Source: Stratiolaelaps scimitus
Taxonomy: Eukaryota; Arthropoda; Arachnida; Mesostigmata; Laelapidae
Direction: 5' to 3'
NCBI GenBank assembly: GCA_019614645.1
Contig: JABWDB010000018.1
Span: forward strand, 5,976,501-6,040,500
DNA length: 64,000 nt
A program made the translations under genes and the position numbers. The notes beneath the pieces were generated by a model, which was given only the letters and a program-made list of their open reading frames with translations, was not told where the DNA came from and ran no database searches. This document shows, piece by piece, positions 23,068 through 38,258 of this stretch (its first letter is position 1; each line of letters begins with the position of its first letter).

Positions 23068-23382
23068 ATGGCATCATTGGACTCCGCCACCATACGATAT
23101 GTCATCAGGCAGTTGATTGCTAAGTTAACTACCGATACCACACATCAGCAAGTGAGCGAACGCACAAGCTTAAGCATCGTCGTTGTAGCTGGAGTGAGTG
23201 CAGCTCGCCCAATGTTCCTGAATTCAAAAATAACTTGTTTGACGAGTCTTGAGCATCTGTACCGATACTCTATGCCAGCTGGGGCAAGTGCATGTTTCTC
23301 TTGGTCTCCCAGGGTCAGCCATCTCGTGGGTAGTAAATGTAGATTTAGATTTATTAAGAAAATAAATAGAACTAATTACTAA
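23068..23382 (+). CDS. candidate small ORF, 104 codons
   Basis: Starts at an ATG with a fair context (CATATGG) and ends with TAA. About 65% of codons begin with a purine, above the half expected by chance. The N-terminus is MASLDSATIRYVIRQLIAKL. Two donor-like sites occur inside, CAGCAA|GTGAGC at about 23152 and GCTGGA|GTGAGT at about 23192, so it may be a first exon that splices out early. AATAAA sits just before the stop. No family was recognised. Confidence 0.3.
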   Translation: MASLDSATIRYVIRQLIAKLTTDTTHQQVSERTSLSIVVVAGVSAARPMFLNSKITCLTSLEHLYRYSMPAGASACFSWSPRVSHLVGSKCRFRFIKKINRTNY

Positions 23383-23385
23383 CGC

Positions 23386-24300
23386 ATGCTCCGCCGAAAT
23401 GCTCTATATTCGTCAGATCTAATCTCTAAATATGAAAGGTTGGTCGTTCCTTGCGAGGACGCCATCTGCCATCATTGTCAGCTTCTTATGTCAGATTTTT
23501 CTTCGACGACTGCATCTCTCAGCCGTTCGGCCCACTGCCGGACCGCAGTCGAGCAAAATCAACGGCAGTCATCTGAGGACCTCCCGTGCATCTTCGAAAT
23601 GTACGCTTGCAGCAGAACGTGACATCTAATTGATAAGGCACAATTAGAATATGCTTCAATTTGGTAACAATTGCCAGCCGACAGATATCTGGTATACAAG
23701 CGCGCTGGATAATTACAGTTGTTTCATTACACTTTTGATTGATTCGATTTCACTATCGCGCTCCAACCCTCCTCAGTTGGACGAATGTATAACATCATAA
23801 CGATTACGAAATGCCCTCAGCGTCGATCGGAAGTTCAAGGTCAATATGCCAGTCTAAATAATGAGTCTGTGTGTGTGTGTGTGTGTGCTAGCTCGCGTAC
23901 CCCAGTTGGACTATGCCGCGCTATTGCCCATCGAATTCGTCCTTTGGCCACGGGTGTCAGTCAGATCAGAACTGTGTTTTCTTTGATTGCCGAATTCTGC
24001 ATCAGGGCCCGTGTGCATGTGCAGTATAATTTCTTCGTGATTACTCCACACCGGTGTTATGGCCTCGCGTGAGGGGGGCGCGAGGTATCATGATCTGATA
24101 CAGATACGGTGGCGGTCCCCTTCATCAGCGGGCTTGTCAGCATCGTCATCTTCTTCTAGCTAAACACTGGGAGCTTGTGTTTATTCGAAGCAAAGAAGGC
24201 GAACTCGATGTGAAAGCCAGTGCGAACTATACGGTATAAACAAAAACGAAGACTCAGAGACACACACACACACATCCACACACATATCGTGCATAAACGG
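23386..24300. other. non-coding stretch with GT repeat
   Basis: A 78-codon ATG frame at 23386-23622 has fewer purine-first codons (about 44%) and is not called. A GT microsatellite lies at 23867-23888 and a CA repeat at about 24258-24274. Confidence 0.5.
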
Positions 24301-24720
24301 CTAGTGGTGGCTTGCCTGCTGACTGCCGGTTGGTTCATCTTGCTCGAGGTACGACTTTCGGCGAATCGTTAGCCGAGAAGACAGGCAGTCGTATCGGTAG
24401 TTGTCCGGTAGTCGCCTGGAGTCCTTATTCAAATGATCATCACGATGATGAACAGTATCCACATGGGATGGATGGATATAAGCGGTCGGGGTAGAGGTGA
24501 TATTCATAGCGGCAGCAAACATGACAAAGGTGGCAACGTCGGGTATGCGTAACACTAACTCGGAGTTGCTGAACGTGCATACAGTCTGCCCCCTCTCGCA
24601 CACAGTAACACACAACGAGCCGAAGCTTTCGACCGCCACCCCGATCGCTCCTACGAAAGTAATTATCCCGAAGCAAAAAGGCGACCGGCATCCATAAATC
24701 AACCTGTCCTTACCTGTCAT
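24301..24720 (-). CDS. candidate membrane-type ORF, 139 codons
   Basis: Minus frame with a true ATG at 24720 and a TAG at 24301. Residues 15-35 (FCFGIITFVGAIGVAVESFG) and about 63-75 are hydrophobic, and the C-terminus is polar and basic. Roughly two thirds of the first 90 codons begin with a purine. A consensus donor, ATGACAG|GTAAGG, lies right at the start codon, so the ORF could instead be intronic. A plus frame at 24497-24697 overlaps. No family was recognised. Confidence 0.28.
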   Translation of the reverse strand: MTGKDRLIYGCRSPFCFGIITFVGAIGVAVESFGSLCVTVCERGQTVCTFSNSELVLRIPDVATFVMFAAAMNITSTPTAYIHPSHVDTVHHRDDHLNKDSRRLPDNYRYDCLSSRLTIRRKSYLEQDEPTGSQQASHH

Positions 24721-24835
24721 CTTGCTACTAGATAATATGTGATACTAATAATAATCATAATAACCTGGTCTACTGCTATTGCCGTGGTGCCACGACAACG
24801 GCGGCGTTTGCCGTCTCCACTTGATACGTCCTCAT

Positions 24836-24910
24836 CATAATGATAATAACAATAATGATAAATATAATCATAATAATAATAACAATAATAATAAAAATAA
24901 CAACAACATC
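24836..24910. repeat. ATA/AAC trinucleotide-rich tract
   Basis: Imperfect AAT, ATA and AAC triplets. Confidence 0.9.
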
Positions 24911-24931
24911 ATTCGAGTTCCGTCAGAGGAA

Positions 24932-25489
24932 TCAATGCGGATAGAAGAAACCCAAGGCTTTCCCTCGAAGGTCTTTCTTCTTCTTGTTCCAACCCTTTCG
25001 ATCCGACAATCTTCGGCCAAAAAAAAAACGACGAATTTCCAGCCGAAACGCGCGAGTAAATGTTTCCGTTCGTGTCAATGTAATGAAAAGTTGTCGGACT
25101 AAGCATAGCCCGACAAGACCGCAATCAGATGACGCCGACGACGATGATGATAATGATGCATCAAATTTCCGCGGATTCGAGAATATGCCGCCATCTCGCG
25201 AGGGGCAACAACGGTACGCAGCAGCGACGAGCGGCTGGTGGCGACATGTTACGAAATGGATTCTATACTGTTCACTGTGCACGCCTATAAGATGCCGAGT
25301 ATACGAGCTCACGTGATTCCGTTCGTTTTTTTTGCAATGGAAGCACCAGCATGCAATCGTGTAGCAGCATACAGTTGGCGTACTTCTCGCCGATCGGTCG
25401 TCGAGGGGGACGATGCTGATGAAGTTGGAGGTGGCACGACATGGAAGCGCCGCTTCAAGCTCGCTCTTGATCCAATTCTCCGCCTCCAT
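24932..25489 (-). CDS. candidate ORF, 185 codons
   Basis: From an ATG at 25489 (MEAENWIKSELEAALPC) the minus frame is open to a stop at 24932. The first 40 codons are about 70% purine-first and about 70% GC at third positions, a coding-like pattern. A serine run (TCA/TCG) falls in the middle and the C-terminus is rich in Arg and Lys. A donor-like ATCAC|GTGAGC follows residue 60, so it may be only a first exon. A 104-codon plus frame at 25238-25549 competes but has about 44% GC3. No domain was recognised. Confidence 0.32.
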   Translation of the reverse strand: MEAENWIKSELEAALPCRATSNFISIVPLDDRSARSTPTVCCYTIACWCFHCKKNERNHVSSYTRHLIGVHSEQYRIHFVTCRHQPLVAAAYRCCPSRDGGIFSNPRKFDASLSSSSSASSDCGLVGLCLVRQLFITLTRTETFTRAFRLEIRRFFFGRRLSDRKGWNKKKKDLRGKALGFFYPH

Positions 25490-25822
25490 TATATACAGCG
25501 ACAACCCGATCAAGTGAATGTGACGATGCCGTTCATCGGAGATGGGTGATTAGATTTTTCTGCGATTTTTTTTCTGTGACCGTCCACGGGTGAGCGATCG
25601 CTTGCCCGACGGATCGGCCGCCTGCTCATATAAATGCAAGTGCCACAAATATATATATATATATATGGGCAAGACATTCACCGATGGTCAGGCTTACCAC
25701 TGATGGCGCGTGCTCCAGACGAATTTGCCGGGAGGGCAATAACAGAGAATAAAAGGTAGAAAAAAATCATTGACTTTCGTCAGCGGTCGGCTATAGCCAC
25801 AAAGCAGAAACATCAAGGTAAC

Positions 25823-25852
25823 GGGGGATGGGGTCGAGCGGGGGGGTGGGGG
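25823..25852 (+). repeat. G-quadruplex-type tract
   Basis: Four G runs of 5, 4, 7 and 5 separated by 2, 6 and 1 bases. This fits the standard intramolecular quadruplex pattern on the plus strand. Confidence 0.85.
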
Positions 25853-26735
25853 TATCTGCTACTTACGAGCCGAGGAAACTTACGCGTTCAAACATCAGCG
25901 CTGTCGCTTTTCGCTCTCTCGGAAATTGCGATAGTTCGCTCTATTCGATTCACTCGCCAGCTGAAATGACCGATACAGCGGTAGCGTGGCGTTGTATCGA
26001 ACGCGACGTTATTATAGCTGCCGCTATACTTGTACCGTATATACAATGTAATGGCAATCGTCTTCGCAGTGGACAGAAGACTGGAGACGACGGAGACCGA
26101 CTGAAAGGAAGGGCAAATTAGGGAGAATGCGACGAGCAGAAATACGAACTCTCAGTTGTTCGGTATCAGAAGGGCCACGAAGCGTACGATTATATCAGGC
26201 AACGATCATATTCGTGAATAGCAACAGCAACAACAACAACATCAGCAACAATAACAGTAGCAGCAGCAGCAGCAGCCGCAACAGCAACAACATGAACTGC
26301 GTCAATTGATCTGTCGAAATTGTCTTTTCATCGGAAATTAGCGTTTCGTCGTTGACGCGTGCACAGTGTCGATGAATCGCTGTCTACTCGGGCTGGACAC
26401 ATTCGTCGCGCTCGCTACATCGGACTGTCGCTTGAACGGACTGCGCAGGGCACTATAGCTATCTTGATCGAGTGATGAGACACAGCCTCGGCGGGCTCGT
26501 TACCTTTGCCCCCCAACAGACGTGTGTAGTGTTCGTTAGCTCTCGTTCGTACGCCCGTTTCATCTTTCGGCAACAACGGCCTCGATAATTAGTCTGAGCT
26601 TGTGACGATTGACGGACTGCCTGCCCAGTGTACCACGTAGCATCGACGGGACAGAAACACTCGGTGCGGTGCGTCAGCAGTAACAAGATGCCTTCCTCGT
26701 TATCAACAGCTTCTTCGTTAGTGAGGAGTAAATGG

Positions 26736-26801
26736 TACACACACACACACATACGTATATATATATATATATATATATATAAACGACAACAACAACAACA
26801 T
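26736..26801. repeat. CA, TA and CAA compound repeat
   Basis: A CA run, then a TA run, then CAA units, separated by only a few bases. Confidence 0.93.
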
Positions 26802-27681
26802 TGGCAATCGGGGACTTCTTCGGAGGGTGTGTGAGAGAATTCGCACATAGGAGAGTTGGCTCTCCCAGTGCCCCCCCCGCCCCCTCCTCGTTGTCCCTTA
26901 CTCCCTCTCCCTTTATCTTGCTCGGCCTGTCGAGATATCCGTCTGCGGCCTTCGTCCGTCCGTCCATGCGAATATGTGTATTTTTACGTACAGCCGAGCT
27001 GAACGAGTCGTACGGCGAATTATAAGTAAATATTCGGTATAGACGGGCGTAATCCTCGTAAGCGAACGGACCAGAGGAGGCCAATAGGAAATGACGACAG
27101 CGACGACGTCAACGGCACAGGACGAAGACGACGACGACGACGAGGATCAAATAAAAACGAAACTTTCCTGTTCATTTCAAGCGGCCAGCTTAACTCTGCC
27201 CAACGATCAGAACGGTCAGTGACGGCTCGAACTGTCATGTGAATGTGTACCCTGCAAGCGCTTGGGCTCGGGCAGCCATTGACGAACTGGTATGCCTGCA
27301 CGGATGAGACGACTCGTATCGCGAGACGGTCTCCAGAATCTCCTCGGCAGGCCTGCTATCTGCCCGCTGGTCATAGCGATACCGTTGTTGTATAGGGGGG
27401 GGGGGTCACTTGATACAAATGTGCCCTTCATCAGTGCCGCTATCGCTGCACTAACACAGAGTGAGTTGTGAATGAATGGCCACGCAGTCGACTGCGATCC
27501 CATCCAATACATAATGCTAATTGAGAAAAAAGAGCACGTGTATAAAAGGGACAACGAGGGAGGAATTGTAGTCGACCGTACGTCAGGTAATGTCCGCCTG
27601 CATAGACACGTTACTTTTGCTAAATCACAAACTCAGCAAGCATGCAATTACAGATTATCCGATTTCACAAATACCGACACA

Positions 27682-27682
<1 letters not shown>

Positions 27683-27743
<61 letters not shown>
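27683..27743. repeat. 61-bp TA microsatellite
   Basis: Uninterrupted TA dinucleotides. Confidence 0.96.
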
Positions 27744-27746
<3 letters not shown>

Positions 27747-28159
27747 ATTTGTATCCGCTGGTATGACCAGAACACGTGAGATACAAGTGAGGTGGATAAG
27801 ATCGCGACGTCACAATGCACAACCATAGCGATCAGATGGATCTGCCGAACAAATTGACTCACACGCCTATTCCGTACCTCGATGTGTCGGTCTTTGTCAG
27901 TTGAATAAATAATTTGTCATTTCAACGAGTAACGCTGCGGAGTTGCCGAGATAAAATTTCCTTTAAATAAAAAGAATAAGTGACTTCTTTACGCTTTATG
28001 CTCAAACGTCGAAGCAGCAGCAGCTGTCTTATGCCCGACTCAGCGCTAACCTGAGCGAAAGAAGATGATGGGAACGTGCGGTTGATCTGTTAGGGCCATA
28101 CGCGAAGAGACCCTTGCTACAAGATCGGACGGCAAACTCTATTGCATCATAGTCGGTTG

Positions 28160-31100
28160 TCGTGGCTGCTAAACTCCCGCGTACGCCGATGGGGATCGTC
28201 CGTGGTCGATTCGGGGGTCTTTGGCTCTCTCGAAGTCAGTCCACACGGAGAATAGGGCCGCAGAATAGGACGGCGGCGGCTGCTGCTGCAGCGCGTCGGT
28301 GGCAGCGCGCCGGTGAATGTCGGCTTGAGCGCTTTCCATCTAGATCCTATAAAGTGCAAGTCATAAAGCCTCCCCCCTATGCCGGCCTCGCGGCGCGGGC
28401 CGTGGGGCTGTATATCAAAAGAGATAACATTAGAGCAAGCGCACGAGAGATGGCGAGAGAGAGAGCGAGAGAGAGAGAGAGACAGACAGAGAAGAGTCTA
28501 AACATATACATACATACACACTCACGCACAGCCACAGATATACCAGAACGCACACGCAGACCCATACATACAAACATATATACGAGGATTGTATACATAT
28601 AAATAGCGCACTTATAACGCACATATAATACACAGGGCAGCGCTGTGGCAGCGCCGAGCCCGGCGGCCACGCTAACAAATAGACCAGCTGAACGGTACAT
28701 ATGGCTAGTACTGTATGAGTCTATGAGTTGGCTCTCTCGCTCTCTCACTCAGCCAGTCAGTCTCGAGCGAGCGGCCTCCTTTCTCAAATGGACAGTCAAA
28801 AGCGGGGGAGCAGTTCTGGATCGGTTTGGGAAGGGGCTGGCTTTTCCCCTGAACACTACGGCGTCGGTGGTCGTAGTGCATTTAGGCGTCGGAGCACGAG
28901 GCTCCACCGCGTCGGAGCTCCGTTGCCGCCGCCGCCACCACCGCTACCACCACCAATCGAATGGCCTAAAAGGAGGAAAGCGGGGCTGTGGGAGCTGTGG
29001 GGAATAGCCAACGGGTGGCTGTAAAACATTGCCTGGGGAATCATCCATCGCTTGCCCCCGGCGCCTGGCCGCCTCTGCGTGTTCATTCACATTGACTTTG
29101 CTCAGACCGCCGCCTCCGCCGCCTCCGCCGCCGCCGCCGCCAGCACCCTTGCGGGCGCCCTCACGCCGCTGTTCGAAGCATTGCGCGCCGGGGTGTGCAC
29201 TCTCGCGTTCGCTCACCAGCGAATGAAACAGGAAGAAACTCTCAAAGTTTGTCCATCGCCGCTGCTGCTGCTGCTGCTGTAGTAGCAGCCGCCGCCGCCG
29301 CCGCCACCACCGCCGCCGCCGCCACCGCTGCTGCTTCCAGCAGTGTCATTACACTATGTGCACTACTCCAAAGACGGCGATGACTCGTACTACGCCTTTG
29401 AGACCGGCGCTCTTCTGCTTTTCGTTCTCTCGTTCTTGCTCTTTAGTTATTTCGGGCTGCTGCGCCCTCACCGCCTTCGCCGGGCCCACTCCGAGTTGGC
29501 GGCCTATTTTTTCTCGTTTACTCCGCCGTGCGATGCAACGCGGTTTATTTCTTAATGCATTTCACTACTGTAACGAGAGACTGCGCGTGAGTAGAAATCT
29601 CTCGAAGTGCGCGCCATATAAATACTACGGGAGACTGTAGTGGCGGCTGCGGCGGCGGCGGTATCACCATCACCACCACCATGAACGGCCTGGTTTTTGT
29701 CTCCTTCAAACACACACACACGCACACAAGACCTACGCTTACATAAGACGCAGGCGCGGATATACCCAATCACCAACACCGACACAAAAAAATAAAATGC
29801 TGCCCATTTAGCACCTGAAGGACTCCTATGCAACCACTGCTCATGTCTGAGGCAAAAATGGCCAACAATCCATAGGGCCTTACAATGATTCGTACGATGA
29901 GTGCTTGTAACTGTGCGTGTGTGACGTTTAGCTCAACAGAATAATATCAAGCCGAAGCAATGATGTCTGCGCACAAGTGAAAAAGGCGAAACTGCTGTTG
30001 GGTAGACTATTTTCCATTCGAATTTCGCCAGCATAGCACAGCGCACCATTGCGTTGTTCGCTTGCTTTGCGGTCGTAGATATATCGATTTGATTTCGAAC
30101 AGAACGCGTTACGTGTTCGGGTACAGGTAGTCAAGAGACGCTACAGAGCAGATATATATATATATGTATATATATATCATGCGACCACTATTCTATATGT
30201 CTGCATGATGAATTTTCCATGTCGTAGTAGGTATTCATTCAACGCCGAGAAGAGAGAGACAGCGAGATAGAGATTGCAAGAGGAGTGGGAGCTGGTAGCT
30301 GTACGAATGGATTGTCATTGCATTTCCTCAACTTGAAAGACCCATTGATGGGCTGGCAGGGAAGCAAGCTGCCTTCGAGCTGATAACATGTCTTCCTGTG
30401 TCAGCGCCCTTTCAATCTCGCCACCGCCACTCGAGTTCTGCCCCACTTCTGCGACTATTTACGCCGGCCGCCCGCCCCCCGCCCCCTCCGCCCGTTCGTC
30501 CGTTCGAACCCAGTCAGCGACCGGCGTTTTCGTAAGCCTTTTTGAGTGACACTCCCTTTGAGTATTCTTCTAGCGGTTGTCCTTATCGGGATCCTTCAAG
30601 AGATCCGGGTCACGCGTTACGCTGTAACTACTACGCTGTGATATTTTCCCTCTCGATTCTCTCTGCGCGTCTGCGACCTGCGAGAAGTCTACACCGAGCT
30701 GATATAGTCCACATAGCAGCCCAGCACTGACTCAAGGACTGAAGGACGGCTACATTCGCCCGCATAGAAGCGCACACGCATAGAAATATAAGCACGAGTT
30801 AACCAGACAACATGATCTGTTCTAGCCTGCATTAAATCCGAGTTGCAGAAAAAGCAGTTAGACAAGTCGCTGCTTGTTAGATTGTTCTACGAGAAATGTT
30901 TATTAGAGAACCTGCAGGTGTCGCATCATATCCAGGTAAAGGTCTTACTGGTCTATCAACGGCACTACAGTTTTACAACGCTTTCATTTTCTATATGTTA
31001 GGTATGATGTTATAGAATGATATGAATTTCTTCGTGGCGCCGTCACCTGACTCGTCCTCTTGAGGAGAGGCATGCCTATATACATGTCACCCGGGTGGAG

Positions 31101-31200
31101 CCACTTGACAGTGTGTATTGTACAATGTGCAAAGCAAGCATGTTACTAGCCGTTAGAAGGGAATCTGCAGGAAGAACGCATCGCTGAGACGATGAATGTC
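28160..31200. other. non-coding stretch, GC triplets in middle
   Basis: GA repeats at about 28455-28485, CCG/CCT triplets at 29106-29143, CTG and CCG triplets at about 29259-29338, and AT at 30151-30178. Polyproline, polyalanine or polyglycine frames across the triplets are not called as genes. Confidence 0.5.
29259..29338. repeat. CTG and CCG trinucleotide repeat
   Basis: Seven CTG units, a TAG pair, then many CCG/CCA units and a short CTG end. Confidence 0.92.
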
Positions 31201-31204
31201 CAGC

Positions 31205-34092
31205 TCATAATGCTGACATCCCTTTGAGCTGGGGCGTAACTCGAGGTTCTGATCGAATACATACACAGCCTGTGAGCAAAATGTTTAGGGGACAAGTTTT
31301 AGCCAAACATAGAAAGCATTGGCAAAAAAAACAATTGTCCAAATGATTTTCACAGTAATTCGCTATCGCGTTGATTAGCAGATACGCTATCGTACAATAT
31401 ACATATATACCATGTAGAACTGCTGCCTGTTCACGTATCCTCGAGGCATACGTTATCATAGCTAGTTGACTGGCTGTGTCGGGGCCTGCCGGTCGAAAGC
31501 ACACCGAGTCGCGGCAAGATTGTCGCCCGCCCCAAACAGCCACAGAGATCGCGGCTACGAACGCGATCACTGTCGTTTTCACCGACGCCAGCAGCAGCAC
31601 TATCATCTCCAGCGACAGCTGCTGCACGACGGTGGTCGTCGGAACCGTTGAGAGCACAGGGGGCACGGTAGACAGATTGCGTTGTATTCTATGATACAGC
31701 GCATGCGTTTCCGTGCATGTAGGTGGTGAGTCGCCGGAGGCGCCGTCTGTGTCTAGCAGGTGGCTTTACGCGTGTTTGTCACAGCTGCCCTCTGGGCAAG
31801 CCGTTGGCAAGCTACGGCACAGGGAACCGGGGTAAAAGGTAACCAACGAAACGACCGATCAAGCGAACGGCCAACCTAAGTTGGCGATCTGGAGACGGCA
31901 AATGCAACAGCGTCTTCTTTCTTTTCTTCGTTGACCCGAAGCGACGGCAGCTGGTGAATGATTCGAAATGTGGTGAGACTGCACCTCGCTTGCGGGTGGC
32001 TATGACTGAGCCTGGTGCAGGGAACCGGCTCTGCCTTCCCGGGCTGCTTCATGCTGCTGTTGCTGCTGCAAACACTACCATTGCTGCTATCTGACACGCC
32101 AGGAGAAGTCGCGGGCGGTAGTACTATTAGCAGAGGTCTCTCTGCTTCTTCAGTCGCTGCAGCTGCTGTTGTTGCTGCAGTTGATCGTTGATGCCAGTCC
32201 CAGGATCGGCTACAGTCGCGTTCGTGTCCTCCAGCAGCGTTGGCGTACCTCGTCTGCCTGCCCCGCACCAAGCAGTTGCCTCGGCCAGAGCAGCACCAAG
32301 ACCAATTCGACACGAGCGAATCGGATGCGAGAGAGGGAGAGAGAGAGAGAGAGAGACAGGAGCGGATCGGGTCGGTCTAACCGAAAACGCAAGCAGGTCA
32401 CTCAGCCACCCTGCCAGCGAACCCTGCCAGGATGACTCAAGGTGATGGGAATATTGTGAGACAAAGGAATCGGACAAGGGATAGCACCGAAGAAGGAACG
32501 GCGGAGCAGCGATGGGACAGGACAAGGCCTGAGGAACGAAGCAAGCCTAGCAGAGCGAACCGAAAGTTCTACTACTGACGACGACGAAGATAGAGAATGT
32601 CTGTCTGTCCGCCCGTCCATCTGTCTGTCTGACTGTTTGGCTAGCCGGCGGGCTGCTAACTGCTGGCGGCAACCCGATGCGAGCAAAGACGAACAACCGA
32701 CTGGAGACTGAGTATACGAATGCAGCAGGGAGGCGGGGGGAACATCGCCTGCCCGCTACTGCTGTTGTTTCTGCTGCTGCTGCTGCTGTTCCTTCTGGGA
32801 AGGAATTGCCGTCGGGCAAGTGCACCCTACGCGCAGGCGGTCCGTGACGCAGGCACTCTTTCCTGAGAGAACTCTGGGATGTGGGACAAAGCCCCCCCCG
32901 CCCCCCCGCCCCCCCGCCCATCGGGGGCCGCTCCATGGCTGGAACGGGTGGAGGATAACCGGCGAAGTGAAAGAGGCAGGGCATCACATGGGGCGGCGCT
33001 TGCTTTGTGACACTTACAAATTGGACAGACGAAAGGATTGCACAACTAAACTCGAAACTGGAACAGGTTAGGTGAGCTGAAGCAGCACACGAGGGGGCTG
33101 GGGACGTCTGAGCTGGGGCAGGATCGGTGGATGGCTGTCGAGAGACGCTAATCAGCCGGCGGAGGCGTCTGTAACCATCGTAAGCGACGGTCGACGTTCA
33201 CCGCGAATAGGTTTATAGCGGATGCGTCGATGTGGGCCGACTGGTTTGGTGGTTTTTTTCTTTTCGCAAATCGCAAGCAGTATTATAGAGAAGACAGCAA
33301 ACAAGAAAATTGTTCGTCATCAATGAACTTCTGTGTTTGCATAATTCGTGGCTCTGCAATAACGAACGGAATATAATCATTCTAAATTACATACACATGT
33401 TTCAGATCACTGCTACCCAGTATTTTGTAAATACCAAGCACATCAAGATGATTCGGAGATGTACCCATCGACCAGATACCTGGTACACACGCCTGTGGGT
33501 TAGCCTACGATGTTCGATGCGTGAGGCCGCCAACGACTAGGTTGATAGTTGATAGTGAAGATCATATGTTCATTCAATGATAAACGAGTTACTGTCATGT
33601 ATTCTGATAGATATAACTAGTCGTTTCCATCTTCAGGCCTATCATTTTTTCCTGCTTGTTGTTCTGATGCTTCCATTCTCGTTGTTGTCATTATCGTTGT
33701 TGTTGTTGTTTCTGTTATTGTTGTCATTTGGTCTCCTCTGCTTTTGAGCATTTCCTTCGCGCAACGGCGAGCTTCCGTGTGTCTACAGCTCTGCCGACCT
33801 CATCTATCCTTCACCTTGGCGTCGAGGAGCCGCGTCTGGGGTGGGCAAAGCGAACATCGGGGGGCATTCCTCGCTCAGTGGCGCATTCCTGCTCAAGAAT
33901 CCCTATTAACTCCGTGCCTGTGTGCCCGCCCAAGGCTATGCTGGTTCTCTGGCGCTAGCGGGCGCTCGCCTCACGTCGCCACTGCCAGCTACCGTCTCCG
34001 TTAGCTTTCATCGTTCTAGCCTATACCTCAACTCCCTCCGGCACGCCTCTCTCTCTCTCGCTCGCTTGCGTCCTCTTTGTCGGAGCCCTCAG
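31205..34092. other. non-coding or ambiguous stretch
   Basis: A 153-codon minus frame at 31205-31666 and frames at 31.88-33.07 kb overlap frames on the other strand and are not called. A GA tract lies at about 32330-32360 and the C-rich block at 32892. GTT triplets occur at about 33686-33722. Confidence 0.4.
32892..32919 (-). repeat. C-run block, quadruplex-type on minus
   Basis: C runs of 8, 7, 7 and 3 separated by single G. The minus strand carries the matching G runs and could fold as a quadruplex, with the plus strand an i-motif. Confidence 0.85.
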
Positions 34093-34392
34093 GAGGGCAT
34101 CGGCTGGCAGACTGAGCAAATAGAAGTAGACGTATCCACGATCTCACCCTTGATATCGCGGCTTGACTTAGCTAGACAGCCACTGGTAGCTTTCCTTGCT
34201 TCCTTTTCCAACTTTCTCTCTCGCTCGCTCGCTCTCTCCTCCGTCTATCGCGCTGACTCTTCGTGGGGAAGCCCACGGTCAGACGCCCATTGCCCTCCTG
34301 CTAGGTGTACTTGCAGTGGCCCAACGCCACTGCCGCTGACACCACCACCAACTCCTCGGGCAACTCTCCACATAACTTCGCGCAAAGTTTGA
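34093..34392 (+). CDS. candidate terminal exon, up to 99 codons
   Basis: A long TC-rich tract ends in CCCTCAG (AG at 34091-34092), an acceptor-like site. The frame that follows (EGIGWQTEQIEVDVSTISPL at the start) is about 60% purine-first for 33 codons, then becomes Ser/Leu-rich over a TC tract and ends Pro/Thr-rich with TGA. The first part is the more coding-like. No family was recognised. Confidence 0.2.
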   Translation, partial: EGIGWQTEQIEVDVSTISPLISRLDLARQPLVAFLASFSNFLSRSLALSSVYRADSSWGSPRSDAHCPPARCTCSGPTPLPLTPPPTPRATLHITSRKV

Positions 34393-37517
<3,125 letters not shown>

Positions 37518-37529
37518 ACAGTGTGACTG

Positions 37530-38258
37530 ATGCTGGCGACGGTTGTTGTGGGGCGGCGTGAGCTGAACGGCGAACGGCCAAAGCCGATGGATGAAGCGCT
37601 AGACTGGTACAGGACTGCTGTGCCATTTCTGCTTTTACAATTCTCTATTTCCATCTCTCCCTTATGCCGTTCTCATTCTGATGTCTGCTGTTCGCTTTGG
37701 CCCGATGCTTTGGGGGGATCGCGAGGGCATGTGACGAATAATTGTGACTGCATAGATGGTGGAACCATTAGACGAGCATTGACTCGCGCTCTTTTAACTT
37801 GGACTCGTCAGCAGCGACGTATTGCTCTTGTCACCATCACCACCGTGTGCACTGATACCCGCTCCTGCTTCACGGTCCGGATCTCTATCGCTCAGAGCAC
37901 GGCATCAAGCATCAGCCCTCCGCCACCGGCTACATCACACCGGTCGTTGCTGGCTGGCACAAGCCCGCGCTGCCGAGATGGGCCACGTTCGGTGATGCTG
38001 TGCAGTGCGCGCTTCAAACGACACGCGGACGCTATTATCCTCGTTTCATCTCAAGGCAAACAGGCCTTAGTCGAACGAGTGAAAAAGCAGCACCATGTTG
38101 ATGCCTCTTCACCCTATGCCCAGGTAATGGCCAGAAAGGGACATTATGTCATCAGCGATCTACATACATTATATATATATATATGTATCCCCAAAGGATT
38201 TATCTCTATCTATCTCTGTCTAGAGAGAGAGAGAGAGAGAGAGATAGGACAGCGTTGA
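37530..38258 (+). CDS. candidate ORF, 242 codons
   Basis: ATG 18 bp after the long AT tract. The first 33 codons ([20 protein letters not shown]...) are about 64% purine-first and 67% GC at third positions. A hydrophobic, pyrimidine-rich middle follows, then a basic segment near residues 165-198 ([20 protein letters not shown]). After GCCCAG|GTAATG (GT at 38124) the frame reads TA and GA repeats, so a real exon would more likely end at 38123. No minus frame competes past 37654. No domain was recognised. Confidence 0.33.
   Translation: MLATVVVGRRELNGERPKPMDEALDWYRTAVPFLLLQFSISISPLCRSHSDVCCSLWPDALGGSRGHVTNNCDCIDGGTIRRALTRALLTWTRQQRRIALVTITTVCTDTRSCFTVRISIAQSTASSISPPPPATSHRSLLAGTSPRCRDGPRSVMLCSARFKRHADAIILVSSQGKQALVERVKKQHHVDASSPYAQVMARKGHYVISDLHTLYIYICIPKGFISIYLCLEREREREIGQR

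Larger units (their letters stand above)
25853..28160. other. non-coding stretch rich in simple repeats
   Basis: CAA/CAG triplets at about 26219-26293, the CA-TA-CAA block at 26736, C-rich DNA near 26872, a run of ten G near 27397 and the long TA tract at 27683. Frames here run through repeats. No gene is supported. Confidence 0.5.

Noticed and set aside
30505..30520. B-box-like GGGTTCGAACGG on minus
   Set aside because: No A box at tRNA spacing and no pairing arms.
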